A stretch of 64,000 nucleotides of DNA from Scleromitrula shiraiana (lineage: Eukaryota > Ascomycota > Leotiomycetes > Helotiales > Sclerotiniaceae): contig JABELC010000006.1 in assembly GCA_028455995.1 (NCBI GenBank), forward strand, positions 1,054,001-1,118,000, read 5' to 3'. Shown here piece by piece: positions 54,915 to 64,000 of the stretch; position 1 is the first letter of the stretch; every line of letters begins with the position of its first letter. The notes beneath the pieces are model-generated. The model searched no databases, was not told the origin of the DNA, and worked only from the letters and a program-made list of their open reading frames with translations. The translations under genes were made by a program, and so were the position numbers.

Positions 54915-56388
54915 ATGGAGTCGATGAAGCATCTTGAAGATGCCCTTCTCTCCACTTCCCCTAGTAGAGATGAAATAGAGCAAAACAATGAAGATTATGG
55001 TAAGTTTAATGAACTATATTATGATATTTTCCTTATAACATGGAAGTAGGGTGCAAAAGTTTCACAGAATCTCACGACGATACTTCCGTCTCCTCACGGT
55101 CACAGCAAGAAAATTCCCAACTTCAGGAGAGCTATCAGAAAACTGGTGAAGATAATACAACGGTCGAAGAGCCTGCGGGAGAGCATAGAGCAAATTACGA
55201 GAATGAAGGCCATGAAGACAGAAAAAAAGATGATTCCTCATTGATTGAACCGCTAGGATCATTTTTTGGTTACGAGTATTGCATGTTTTGTCGAGCACAA
55301 TTCCCTCTATTTTATGATTGGGAAGACACCGTTCGCCGTAAGCAAAAGACAGAAATTTATGAGCCATAGCATTCTGAATTTTGTGCCGGTAAGCAAAATT
55401 GACTTTTCAATCCATATTTTGGAGTTTTCTCTTGTTAAGGAGCACTTTAGTGTTACAATTAAAAGACAACGAAGGATGCAGCATAGAGTTGACGAACAGA
55501 GCCAAATTCTAGAAATTCCATCCCTATGACGATGGTACCACAGTAGTCACAGCATTACTAGTTGGCCGTCCTAATTCAGATCGGGTTACCATCAGACCGT
55601 CAAGGTCTCGCAATGACCCAAGAAGCATGGCATATTTTTTTCATGACTGGTGTTACTCGATGTTAACTTGGAAGTTGAGCACCTGCAATAAAAGGTTTCT
55701 TTAAAATTCGTATCTGGAGCTTTGTAAATCCCGGGGCTGCATATGTCGCTTTAGTTTTTGTTGCTGGAGAAACTTCACGCTTGGCTAGGCAGATCAAACC
55801 TGCGATCAATTATTGCAGCATCAAACTTCACTCAAAACTTCGACTCGAGGCAAAAATGATCAATATTTGTGACACGGAATATATTCAAACCCTCAAAGAC
55901 AAATCAGTGCAATTAAAGCCGGATGATGATATTCATTGCATTGGTGCTCTCATAGAATATAAGGACGCTCCACCCGTTGTTCTAGGCCAGTGGGACGAAA
56001 TCAATAACTCCGTCCGTAAATGTATTCATGATTCCAGCCTCCCTTTACCTCCGAAGATAGCATTTCGGTCGTCGGAGGTTAAAGATGAAAATACAGGTTT
56101 CATGAGTAAGGTTGTGGTAGACATATGTTTTGTTTCTGCGAAGGAACATTTGATTCGGACATCAAAGATCCTAGCCTTCAGGTTTTTGATATTCAGGAGG
56201 TAATACGTCATAAACCGTAATTCCACTAAATTATTTGACTAACATTATTGATACAGAGAATTACTTGGTGGATCCACGACCGCAAGGGTGACTGCATCAA
56301 GGGTTGGAATCCAGAGATGGTGTCACGAGAATATCCAAGCAATATCAAGAAAGACACTACTCAGAGTTATTTGAAAGCATTATCTTGA
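54915..56388 (+). pseudogene. Multi-exon gene of unknown function, apparently broken
   Basis: Exon 1 (54915-54999) and exon 2 (from 55050) join cleanly across a GTAAGT intron, giving an acidic N-terminus and a segment with FFGYEYCMFCRAQFPLFYDW. Later coding-like blocks are seen in three different frames: about 55513-55710 (ALLVGRPNSDRVTIRPSRS, then MAYFFHDWCYSMLTWKL), about 55695-56150 (FFKIRIWSFVNPGAAYVA, then PPVVLGQWDEINNSV), and about 56140-56196 (TFDSDIKDPSLQVFDIQE) spliced by a GTAATA intron to RITWWIHDRKGDCIKGW and a stop at 56388. The middle joins fall where no usable intron exists, so frameshifts near 55690 and 56140 are likely. It resembles the large fungal families with His-x-Trp-Cys blocks, but no name is assigned. 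Confidence 0.5.
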
Positions 56389-57601
56389 CCGATACCAGGC
56401 ATGTGCTGCCAATACACGAATGATTGAGTCAAAGATCCTTTGTGTAAGTTGACAAAAAAAAGTTGTTTTTAGCTCATGCGAGTCTGTCAGTAAACAGTAT
56501 GTTTTTGTTGTCATCTTGATTTGGGTATGGTATCTCTCCAGCCTACAATCTTTAATTCATGCCCTCCAATCACATTTCAAAGTTCCATGTGTCAATCCAT
56601 AAATTTATTTGTAATGTCTATGATTCTCATGCTTCTAATCTCGAAGTTGTTTTTGCTACAAGGCGTACAATATCTTCGAGTGTTAACCTAGTATATTGAT
56701 ATTGTCGAAAATTCCAATTTCAGAAGCGCCTGCTCTCGTATTGCTCTGAATGCTTCAAACAAATTTAGAAAATATCACTTCTAACCACTATCTTTGTTTG
56801 TTGAGAACTCAGAAAAGGGGGTTACTCTAAAAGCTGGCACTGGGTTGTGTCAAAAAATCGAAGGTCATACAGCTGTGAACTTTGGATTTATGCACAGAAA
56901 ATCTGCTCAACGCCACCAATGTCATTCCAGTATATGTAACTACTACCAGTAAGAAACAAATATATGAGATCCGGTGTGAAACTGACGGAAAATTTACTCT
57001 TCCTATCTAACCCCCGCAGAGATGATAGTGCATGAAGTGGCTTCTTCAGATAGGCATACCTGGGAAAACATCTCGAAAATGATCTATGGAAGTGGTGCGG
57101 ATCTTGTAATACAGCATTGAGCGTTAGTATATTGCTCTATATGGCTCATTCTACCCGAAGTGATACGGCTTCTAAGTTTATTGGCAGGTACCAAGTTTCG
57201 TGAAGTCACATCAAATTTCAAAAGATCTATGTTACAATTTAATTCACCCATTTCACATGGTTGAGAAACATAATTTGGCAATAGCCTCTAGGAGCAGAAT
57301 AGTGGAATGATGCGTGCGAATCACCAAGAAGAAAACAGTAGTCAGGTATAGTAGCCAAAATTCTTTTACAGTTTTTGAATTGGAATATATATACGGAATA
57401 TGGATATTTAAATATGTACAGGAACAATGCTGCTCGTAATCCGACCGAGTCAACACTATAAACAATCAAGCCACGCCAAAAAAACAATCAAAATATTTTG
57501 CACTTTCTTATCGACCATTGTGCTCTCTCACCACAACGACGCGCTTGGTGCAGCAGCATTATTGAAGCTCAAGAGATTATGATATGATTCCAGCAGAATC
57601 T
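56389..57601. other. Intergenic region
   Basis: About 1.2 kb with no supported gene. Open frames on the minus strand at 57084-57487 are AT-rich and lack domains. The final part is the 3' region of the peroxidase gene. Confidence 0.5.
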
Positions 57602-58858
57602 TTAAGTGAGGGGAATTGGGCATCCGAGGTTCTTGAACTGTGGAGCCAATTTGCTTGAAGCGAAATTGAGAGCATCAAGTGTAGGGGTGAGAAGTCCATT
57701 AAGATAAGATGGAACACTCTGAGTGGCGAGTTGATAAAGTAGGCAAAGAGTCTCTGTAGAACCAGGTGTAGCAATCAATTTACCATCTTTGATGGAGCCA
57801 AAGTTGAGAAGATCAAATCCACCATTTCCAGTAGAACCACCGAAGAGAACTGGATATTTGAGGTATTGAGCAAGAATTTCGGCAGTGACATCATTGTTGG
57901 TGTAAGGAGTGACACGGTTGGTCCAGTTATCTGGGATCTTCTCCTCACCAGTGAAAGAATAGGTACCATCGCTGTTCTTCTTAGCTCCGAAGAATGAGGA
58001 AATGGTTGCATAATCAGGTGCATATCCATGAGTTCCAGATGGCATAAGCTCATACAAGAAAGAGGATGCACCGAAGAGGAGGAGGGAAAGAGGGCCAAAG
58101 TAGAAGTTTGGATTGTCTCGAAGAGATTGTGCGTAACGTTCGGATCGGTATTTGGCAAGACCGTCACGGTTGTAGTTTCCACCAGTAGTATCGGTCATCA
58201 TCTTGAAAAGAGTACCGTTGAATGAGAAGTTATCACCTCCACCCAAGAAATAATCGTTTCGAGTAAGGGATGTATCAGCCTCAAACTTATTATGGCCATC
58301 CAAACCTGGCTCTGAACCGGTCAAAAGTGGTGCAAAAGAAGTTCTTGAAGTAGCGTCGCACCCAATGGAGAGTTTCTCAGTCACCAGATCTCCATCAGTC
58401 AGAGTAAGACCAAGGACGGCGAGAAGTAAGGAAAGATCGTATCCGACATTATACAAGTTTTGTTGAGCATCAACAAGTTCATTGAATGTGGTGATACCAT
58501 CACGAGCAAGGAAGTTGTGATTGGCAGCGGCGTTTAATCCAGGACATGGTCCACGAATGTCGTTTGCGGTTGGAGCAATAAACTTGTGGGCAACGTCACC
58601 TGGGGCTGGTACTTGATATCCCCCCTTGCCATTACCTGGTAGTCCATTCTTTGCGTTGTTGTATGGGTATTGCGATGTTACACCAGGAGCAGGAACATGA
58701 TTTGCGTTGTACGGGCAGGTCGCAGCTCCGCCAGGTTGGTTCCCACCTGGTTGCTGGCGACGTAACAAAGATGAATCAACGCCAGGCATATTCGCAACAA
58801 AGGGAAATGCTACCACTGATTCGGCCACAAGGGCAATAGAAAGAAGAGCGTATTGCAT
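57602..58858 (-). CDS. Secreted Peroxidase_2 family haem-thiolate peroxidase, 418 aa
   Basis: One exon. The frame opens upstream at TTG; ATG 58858 begins a clear signal peptide (MQYALLSIALVAESVVA). The mature enzyme belongs to the chloroperoxidase / unspecific peroxygenase family, which uses H2O2 and a cysteine-ligated haem to halogenate or oxygenate substrates. The proximal ligand is Cys105 in the motif GPCPGLNAAANHNFLARDGI. The distal acid-base region is EADTSLTRND (Glu193, Asp195, Arg200), where most relatives have EHD or EGD. Several N-glycosylation sequons are visible (NFS, NGT). The length fits the long secreted group of the family. It should act outside the cell; substrate unknown. A TATA run lies about 90-100 bp upstream. 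Confidence 0.92.
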   Translation of the reverse strand: MQYALLSIALVAESVVAFPFVANMPGVDSSLLRRQQPGGNQPGGAATCPYNANHVPAPGVTSQYPYNNAKNGLPGNGKGGYQVPAPGDVAHKFIAPTANDIRGPCPGLNAAANHNFLARDGITTFNELVDAQQNLYNVGYDLSLLLAVLGLTLTDGDLVTEKLSIGCDATSRTSFAPLLTGSEPGLDGHNKFEADTSLTRNDYFLGGGDNFSFNGTLFKMMTDTTGGNYNRDGLAKYRSERYAQSLRDNPNFYFGPLSLLLFGASSFLYELMPSGTHGYAPDYATISSFFGAKKNSDGTYSFTGEEKIPDNWTNRVTPYTNNDVTAEILAQYLKYPVLFGGSTGNGGFDLLNFGSIKDGKLIATPGSTETLCLLYQLATQSVPSYLNGLLTPTLDALNFASSKLAPQFKNLGCPIPLT

Positions 58859-58947
58859 CGTGAAGTATATTGATGAGTGTAAACTGACTGTGTTCTTGAA
58901 TATGATTATGAGTCTGATTAAATTCAATCATGGGAGATAACTTGGGA

Positions 58948-58957
58948 TATATATATA
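58948..58957 (-). promoter_or_regulatory. TATA-like element of the peroxidase gene
   Basis: A (TA)5 run 90-99 bp upstream of the start codon at 58858, a usual TATA-to-ATG distance for highly expressed secreted fungal enzymes. Confidence 0.4.
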
Positions 58958-60076
58958 CATTTGAGCATGTGTTCGGACGTGTAAGATTACAAATGCAGCC
59001 ACCTCCATAGGGATTTGAAGAAGCCTACCGCCGCTGAAGTAGCTGGCTTTGATCTCCCATGAGCTTGTGATAGTTCAAAAATAAATGAATGCCTCTTCAT
59101 TCCAATCGCCGTTTTTCACCTCAGCCAACCGAGGAGTTTGGTACTGTAGTTAGAGTCTCAACAACGCCACAGGTGTGAAGATTGAACACTAACGAAGAAT
59201 AGTAGAAGGTGGATCAGCGGGTACTACATATCTAGTGGGTTATTAGCAGCTACTAGCTGGAAAACTACTACTGATACCAACAGATGCCGAGGTATCCACT
59301 CAATCCCATTTCAACGGAAGACTCTAATCGTGGGGTTTCTTCCCCAGATACTGAAATTAAGACCCCCTTCTAAGACCATTTTAATCAAGGGAATTAGATC
59401 TACATACCTTCAAAATAATCTGACCATACAGAGTCAAACTATTGATAATATGTTGTCAGTTAGCTTAACTTTAAATACAATATCAGCTGAGTACATTACT
59501 TACAATCCCATACTAACAACTTCCCTAGCCATGTTACACATGGCGATTCATGGGCCGAAGAACTCTATAGCTTTCTGCTTTTCAACGTTAATCTTGTTCT
59601 CTCGAGCCAACGAGGCTATTGTGAATGGCTTATGGTATTTCGATTGTTGTACTTCCTTGTGACAGGCAACTAATATCAGCTCAAAACGCCCTTTTTTTAC
59701 CTGAAGCCATTGAGCACAGTATCACCACCGGTATCTCTACCTCCGAGTCAGTATGCAACCCTACAACCTTCCACCAGATCTGGTTCTGCATAACATCTCT
59801 AGTATAGGTCAGATGCATCATGTAGGTGCCGGGTTTGGCCACCACCACACATGAGATCTAAAAATTAATCTCTTATTTCCGGGGTGCATTTTCTATTTAA
59901 GCTTCTCTTGGTCTACGGCAGTGATCGTCAATTAGCAGATTTTGGATTGCGGGGTTCAGTCCTAGTTCCATGGATGGGGAAGGGAAGGAGAATTTAAGTT
60001 TGGCACGTACCAGCCCAGACATGTACCGAGGAACTCCTTAATTGACCCACATTTATTGCTAGTTTTCCCCTCCTTA

Positions 60077-60181
60077 CAGAAGTCTGATTCAGACTCCAGT
60101 AGAATGCTCTATAAAATCGATTTTAATAAACGTTCAAGTTATTTATTACTACATTCCATTAGAGTCTGAATCAGACGTTTG
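60077..60181. mobile_element. 105-bp TA-flanked MITE
   Basis: The left end (AAGTCTGATTCAGACTCCAG) and the inverted right end (CTCTAATGGAATG in reverse, sharing GTCTGATTCAGACTC) form terminal inverted repeats of about 30 bp with a few mismatches, separated by about 45 bp. A TA lies on each side (60075-60076 and 60182-60183), the target site of Tc1/mariner elements. No coding capacity. The same end occurs at 19940-19969. Confidence 0.6.
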
Positions 60182-61836
60182 TATATTTCCGGCAATTCAT
60201 CTTGGTATAGTTTATTTTTTGATGAGGTATGATAGAACTTGAGATTTGGATGATCGACATCGCTGCATCTGAAAGAAGTACACGGATCACTATGACCACG
60301 TTTTCTCCATTTATTCTCCATGATGGATGACTTGTAAATGACTTGTAAATGACCATGAGCGTCCTATCAAGTTACTAGATGCATATGCTCATGAACCAAA
60401 TACGGCTCATTGAGAAGTAGATCTACATACACTCAATTCTGACAATATGGAGAAAGTTCGGGAGATCTGTCTTCTGGTATTACAGCTTCTCCTGGATTAT
60501 TTGTTGTTCCAATACAAAGTTTGCTGTATATTGCTAGTCTACCGTTCATATCTTTCAATTTCAATTTTTCTTGTTTACTCTGGATGTTGTGAAATTAACA
60601 CTTTTCATTGTTGAATTTCAATATTAATATATCTGCTCCCAACTCAAGGCATTTGGAGAGGTACAATCATCCTCCATGATCCTCAAATATGAGCTCAGAC
60701 TTGAGCTTTCCATCTTCCTAGTCACTTCGGAGAATATAACTTGAATGTGCTATATCAAAGTTCCACTTTTGCTGCATGAAAAACCTTTCAACAAAAGCTT
60801 TAATTTAAATATGAGCCAATGAAACTTCGTGTATATCAAATATCTGAGGAGTACGTGAATAGGGATGACTTACCGAGGCCTTTTAAAATACTCTTAGAGC
60901 ACTGCTGATCGGTGTATGAAGGTGAATCTAATCACAAAGGTTCATTTCAAATTATGACGCAGAAAAGAGAGCAGCGCCTCGTCTGAAGTTGCTCATATTG
61001 TCCTAGTTGCCAACTACACATGCATGATGCGCATCGCCAGTGACATTTTCCGGCCAAGTTCAGACATTGCTGGGAGTGATTTGCGGAGATCGTCCCGCGG
61101 AGGTCAGTCGTTAAGGTTTATTCTACGATCCCGCCCAGTTGTATGAAGCTATTTTGAACGTCATGTTCGTCAATGCACAATAAAAACCAGATTTGAGAAA
61201 ATTTTCGAATGAAGAGAATGAAGGATTTGCACAGAAAAGTATCGTTTTGTGACTCTTGATGTATATACCTCGGATATTGGGTATAAGGACTGAAGAGTTT
61301 GTTGTGGTTTGAGTGGGAGAAAGAGAATGAAGCAGATACAAAATGATGATCTGTCTATTTTAAATTGCTACTTACATAATGCTTCTCTTAAAAATCTGAC
61401 AACAGAAGTGTTCTTCTTATTTTTCAAGGCAAGTAAACCTCTGAACAGTACATTACATCTACTATTCATCCTTTCAGTTCCATTCCATTCCCAGTCAACT
61501 CACAGCTACCGCATCCACTTCATCATAGGTCCCCGTCCCCAGAGAAGACCTATCATCTTCCAATCACAATCAAGTCATCATATATTATAGGTACAAATCA
61601 CAATCATTTCTTCACAGAAGGCCAAACAGCAGTGTTATGAAGATGCCGAAGCTGTATTTCTATGTAAAACTCCCCTAAACCTCGCTATATCCCAACCAAA
61701 CCAAACAATAAGAATATTTCCTAATAATAATGATAAGAATAATTAAATGTTAAAACTCCATACCCCAAAGCTCTCCTAGACTCTCTCAGAAGCATTGAGA
61801 GAAAAGGTTCCCGTCATGTAATGACTATAGCTTCCA

Positions 61837-63102
61837 TCAGTCCACCATTTGCTCCTCCGGCGCGGCCTCATAATCAGGTAATCCTTCACCAAGGTCAGCA
61901 GTTCCCTCCGGTTGATCCTCATAACCGGGTAATTCTCCATCAAGGTCTCCCACGTCCTCCAATTGATCCTCATAATCGGGTAATTCTCCATCAAGGTCTC
62001 CCACGTCCTCCAATTGATCCTGCTCTGGCTCATCCCAACCAAAGCCCGTATATGCTAGATCCGGATCCAATCCATCAGCATCCAACCCATCAAGAAAGCC
62101 CTCCCATTCAGCCACATCTTGAGGCTCATAATCAGGCACATCATGCGCAACATAAACCCGATTCTCTGCTTCTTCCTTCTCAGTAAACAATGTTTTCATC
62201 AATTCCTTGTCTGCCTCAAACTCAATCTTGAATTTTTTCAGCCACTCGCCCAGATGTCTTGGCAAAATAGACTTGTACTCCATGGTCGGAAAATCCCGAA
62301 CCTCCTCCCCCTTCTCCAAAGCCAACTTTGTCATCTCTCGCTTCAACGTGACCATATTATACTTGAGTTCATCGTCATCGGTCTCCAAATCGTAGATCGG
62401 CCATTCCTCATCAAACTCGCCAGCCAGAATTTCATCATGAGAAAGAAGAGCCTCTAATATATCAACATTGTCCGCAAAGACCAAATCAGCTTCCTGGGCC
62501 TTTGTTGCGGCACAGCCTTCCCAAAATGGGATTTCTTCTTGTTGAAGGTAATTGACAACCATGGTAAGATTCTTGACTCTTGGGAAGTACTGAAGTACAC
62601 GAGCCAAGTCGGTTTCGCGCTCGCCAGGAAAACCGTTAAGACGACCGGTCATCCACCGCGGGGGGGAAATGGCGAGATTTTCGACACGTGAAAGTTCTTC
62701 CGCATCCATATTATTTAAACCTATGAAGAAGGACTGGAGAAGATCTTCCGTGCATCGCTTGAATGTTCTGTAATCGAGAAAGAGTGTATCACGCTTGCAG
62801 TCGAAGTAGATGGGTGGAGTACTATCGAGCGCGGTTGGTGGAGAATTGCGACATGTGAACATTGATGCATAACGTCTGTCATTGATCGCGAATTTTCTAG
62901 AATTGTAGCAAGCAGATAACATCACCGGAGCTGGTTGATAGGACTGGAATTGTAATGGTTGAAGGGCGCTGCTTGGCGGGCTTTCGAGCCCCTTGTAATG
63001 AATGTAGACGATACGTGGAGAAGGGAGTGATAGTTCCCAGATTTTGAGTTGTAGTTCGGGGCATAATTTCTCGAAGCAGTGGAAAGTGGTTGGACCAGAC
63101 AT
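61837..63102 (-). CDS. 2EXR domain protein with repeated acidic tail, 421 aa
   Basis: One exon from ATG 63102. The N-terminus carries the fungal 2EXR motif (FHCFEKLCPELQLKIWELSL, then SPRIVYIHY), an F-box-like fold found in very large families in plant-associated ascomycetes. The middle is a globular region with FDCKRDTLFLDYRTFKRC and helical acidic segments. The last 60 residues are highly acidic and consist of three tandem 17-residue units built on YEDQLEDVGDLDGELP. No membrane segment. The biochemical role of 2EXR proteins is not established. Confidence 0.88.
   Translation of the reverse strand: MSGPTTFHCFEKLCPELQLKIWELSLPSPRIVYIHYKGLESPPSSALQPLQFQSYQPAPVMLSACYNSRKFAINDRRYASMFTCRNSPPTALDSTPPIYFDCKRDTLFLDYRTFKRCTEDLLQSFFIGLNNMDAEELSRVENLAISPPRWMTGRLNGFPGERETDLARVLQYFPRVKNLTMVVNYLQQEEIPFWEGCAATKAQEADLVFADNVDILEALLSHDEILAGEFDEEWPIYDLETDDDELKYNMVTLKREMTKLALEKGEEVRDFPTMEYKSILPRHLGEWLKKFKIEFEADKELMKTLFTEKEEAENRVYVAHDVPDYEPQDVAEWEGFLDGLDADGLDPDLAYTGFGWDEPEQDQLEDVGDLDGELPDYEDQLEDVGDLDGELPGYEDQPEGTADLGEGLPDYEAAPEEQMVD
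61866..62018 (-). repeat. 51-bp in-frame tandem repeat inside the 2EXR gene
   Basis: Three 51-bp units (61866-61916, 61917-61967, 61968-62018). The last two differ at one base; the first is more diverged. The period is a multiple of three, so the frame is kept. Confidence 0.9.
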
Positions 63103-64000
63103 CTTGAGGATAGAAATGTTCGTGAGAGATGTTGTTTGGTTGTTTGTAGATCTGAGATGATGCCGAAAAGATACTCAGTCTGCTAATGATGCAGAGATCG
63201 TCGAAGAAGTAGTAAAGCACCTAAATGCGAGTCTTTTGAAGGTAAGACTTTCTAGAAGAGTGATAAACTTGTCGTTTAAGAAGTAGACAGATCTGAGAGT
63301 ATATTGAGGCTATTCCCAGTATCTTATTGACGAAAATGAGTAGTATTCGATAGTTTTGATGGTTTTGAGAGTATTCAAGTATCTTGATAGTAGAAGAATT
63401 TGAAGAAAGTATTTTGTTTTTAGATGGAGAAAGCAGCAGCCAACTGTGGGAAGTAGAGACTATATAGTAAGAAGATCTAGTCACTACAGCGCGAGAAGAT
63501 CCCCCGTAATACTATGATTAGGCAACTATAAACAGGTTCTGCAACGAAAGGTTCAAGTAAATAAACTAATTCAGCCAAAATAAGTGAATCGAGACGTCGC
63601 GACGACGCTATTTCGCGACGATGTAATCGCAATGTACGACAGCAAGGTTGAGTGAATACTTAATCGCGATACCTAATCGCGATATCTAGCTAGAAGGACG
63701 TGGCATGTAAGGCTCGACTTACATGACTCATTGCTACGATTTTGCATGTTGAGGTTGAAACTTCAACCTTCTTTCAGAACAAATATCCATAAGCTGATCG
63801 AAATGAGGATAATATCATGGTATACTAGTTCCATTTAGAGCTTCTCATATATATATACCTTCACATTCGCACCTTTCAGCCTTCTCTCACTCATTAGCCC
63901 TCCTCCCTCTCAAAACTTTTGAATATTATGTCTACAGTCTAGTCAGCATCACACCCAAGTATCAGAACCACCATCTCAACTCCGCGAAGACAAGTGGTTG
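63103..64000. other. Upstream region of the 2EXR gene with TCGCGA cluster
   Basis: No gene is supported. Four TCGCGA palindromes lie within 86 bp (63597, 63613, 63664, 63677), two in the repeated word TAATCGCGATA. The last 150 bp are CT-rich with a (TA)n run at 63849-63858, possibly the promoter of a gene beyond the window. Confidence 0.5.

Larger units (their letters stand above)
58859..61836. other. Intergenic region of 3 kb with a MITE
   Basis: No supported gene. Open frames at 59330-59662, 60139-60356 and 61309-61590 have no domain or promoter support. It contains the peroxidase promoter, a 105-bp TA-flanked element and ordinary AT-leaning DNA. Confidence 0.5.

Noticed and set aside
59920..59985. 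Possible tRNA T-arm (GGGGTTCAGTCCTAG)
   Set aside because: No paired acceptor, D or anticodon stems could be drawn around it.

Overview
The window is nuclear DNA of a filamentous ascomycete. Introns are short (about 50-120 bp) with GTATGT/GTAAGT donors, CTAAC-type branch sites and AG acceptors. The families present are typical of Pezizomycotina: HET, 2EXR, SAT4-type rhodopsin-like, MARVEL, acetamidase, secreted Peroxidase_2 and a DHA-type MFS transporter. Two long AT-rich, C-depleted islands look like repeats degraded by repeat-induced point mutation (RIP). Codon style and product mix suggest a leotiomycete such as Botrytis or Sclerotinia, but that is inference. No rRNA, tRNA or CRISPR array was recognised.

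Layout. 1-4.1 kb: no supported gene. 4.1-13.3 kb: a 964-aa fungal protein of unknown function, DPH2 (diphthamide synthesis), a four-helix MARVEL-like protein and a Ser/Thr-rich small protein. 13.3-25 kb is gene-poor. It holds an AT-rich island (about 13.9-15.2 kb), a five-exon SAT4-type membrane protein (18.3-19.7 kb) and a second AT-rich island (about 19.9-23.4 kb) built from five degenerate copies of one repeat in direct and inverted orientation, bordered by a TA-flanked MITE-like element. 25-31.3 kb: a five-exon MFS transporter, a small membrane-anchored protein, a six-exon amidase and a tail-anchored protein with three PPxY motifs. 32.2-37.8 kb: several short single-helix proteins, with duplicated promoter and downstream modules, a decayed copy, a 32-aa one-helix microprotein and a frameshifted lysine-rich gene. 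38.7-43.4 kb: a HET protein and a secreted agmatinase-like ureohydrolase. 46.3-51.5 kb: a 1016-aa disordered basic protein and a UPF0390 protein. 53.6-56.4 kb: a BTB protein and a broken multi-exon gene. 57.6-63.1 kb: a secreted Peroxidase_2 haem-thiolate enzyme, a 105-bp TA-flanked MITE and a 2EXR protein with a 51-bp in-frame tandem repeat.

The genes do not form one pathway. DPH2 and UPF0390 are housekeeping. The amidase, agmatinase-like enzyme, MFS transporter and peroxidase could serve nitrogen scavenging, export and extracellular oxidation. The HET, BTB, 2EXR and short membrane proteins are a typical fast-evolving accessory set. The parts most likely to be undescribed are the short membrane-protein array (about 32-37 kb), the triple-PPxY tail-anchored protein and the nested inverted-repeat island.

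Exon boundaries were worked out by hand from reading frame, splice consensus and protein-family continuity. Start codons were moved to the first plausible ATG where an open frame began at TTG.
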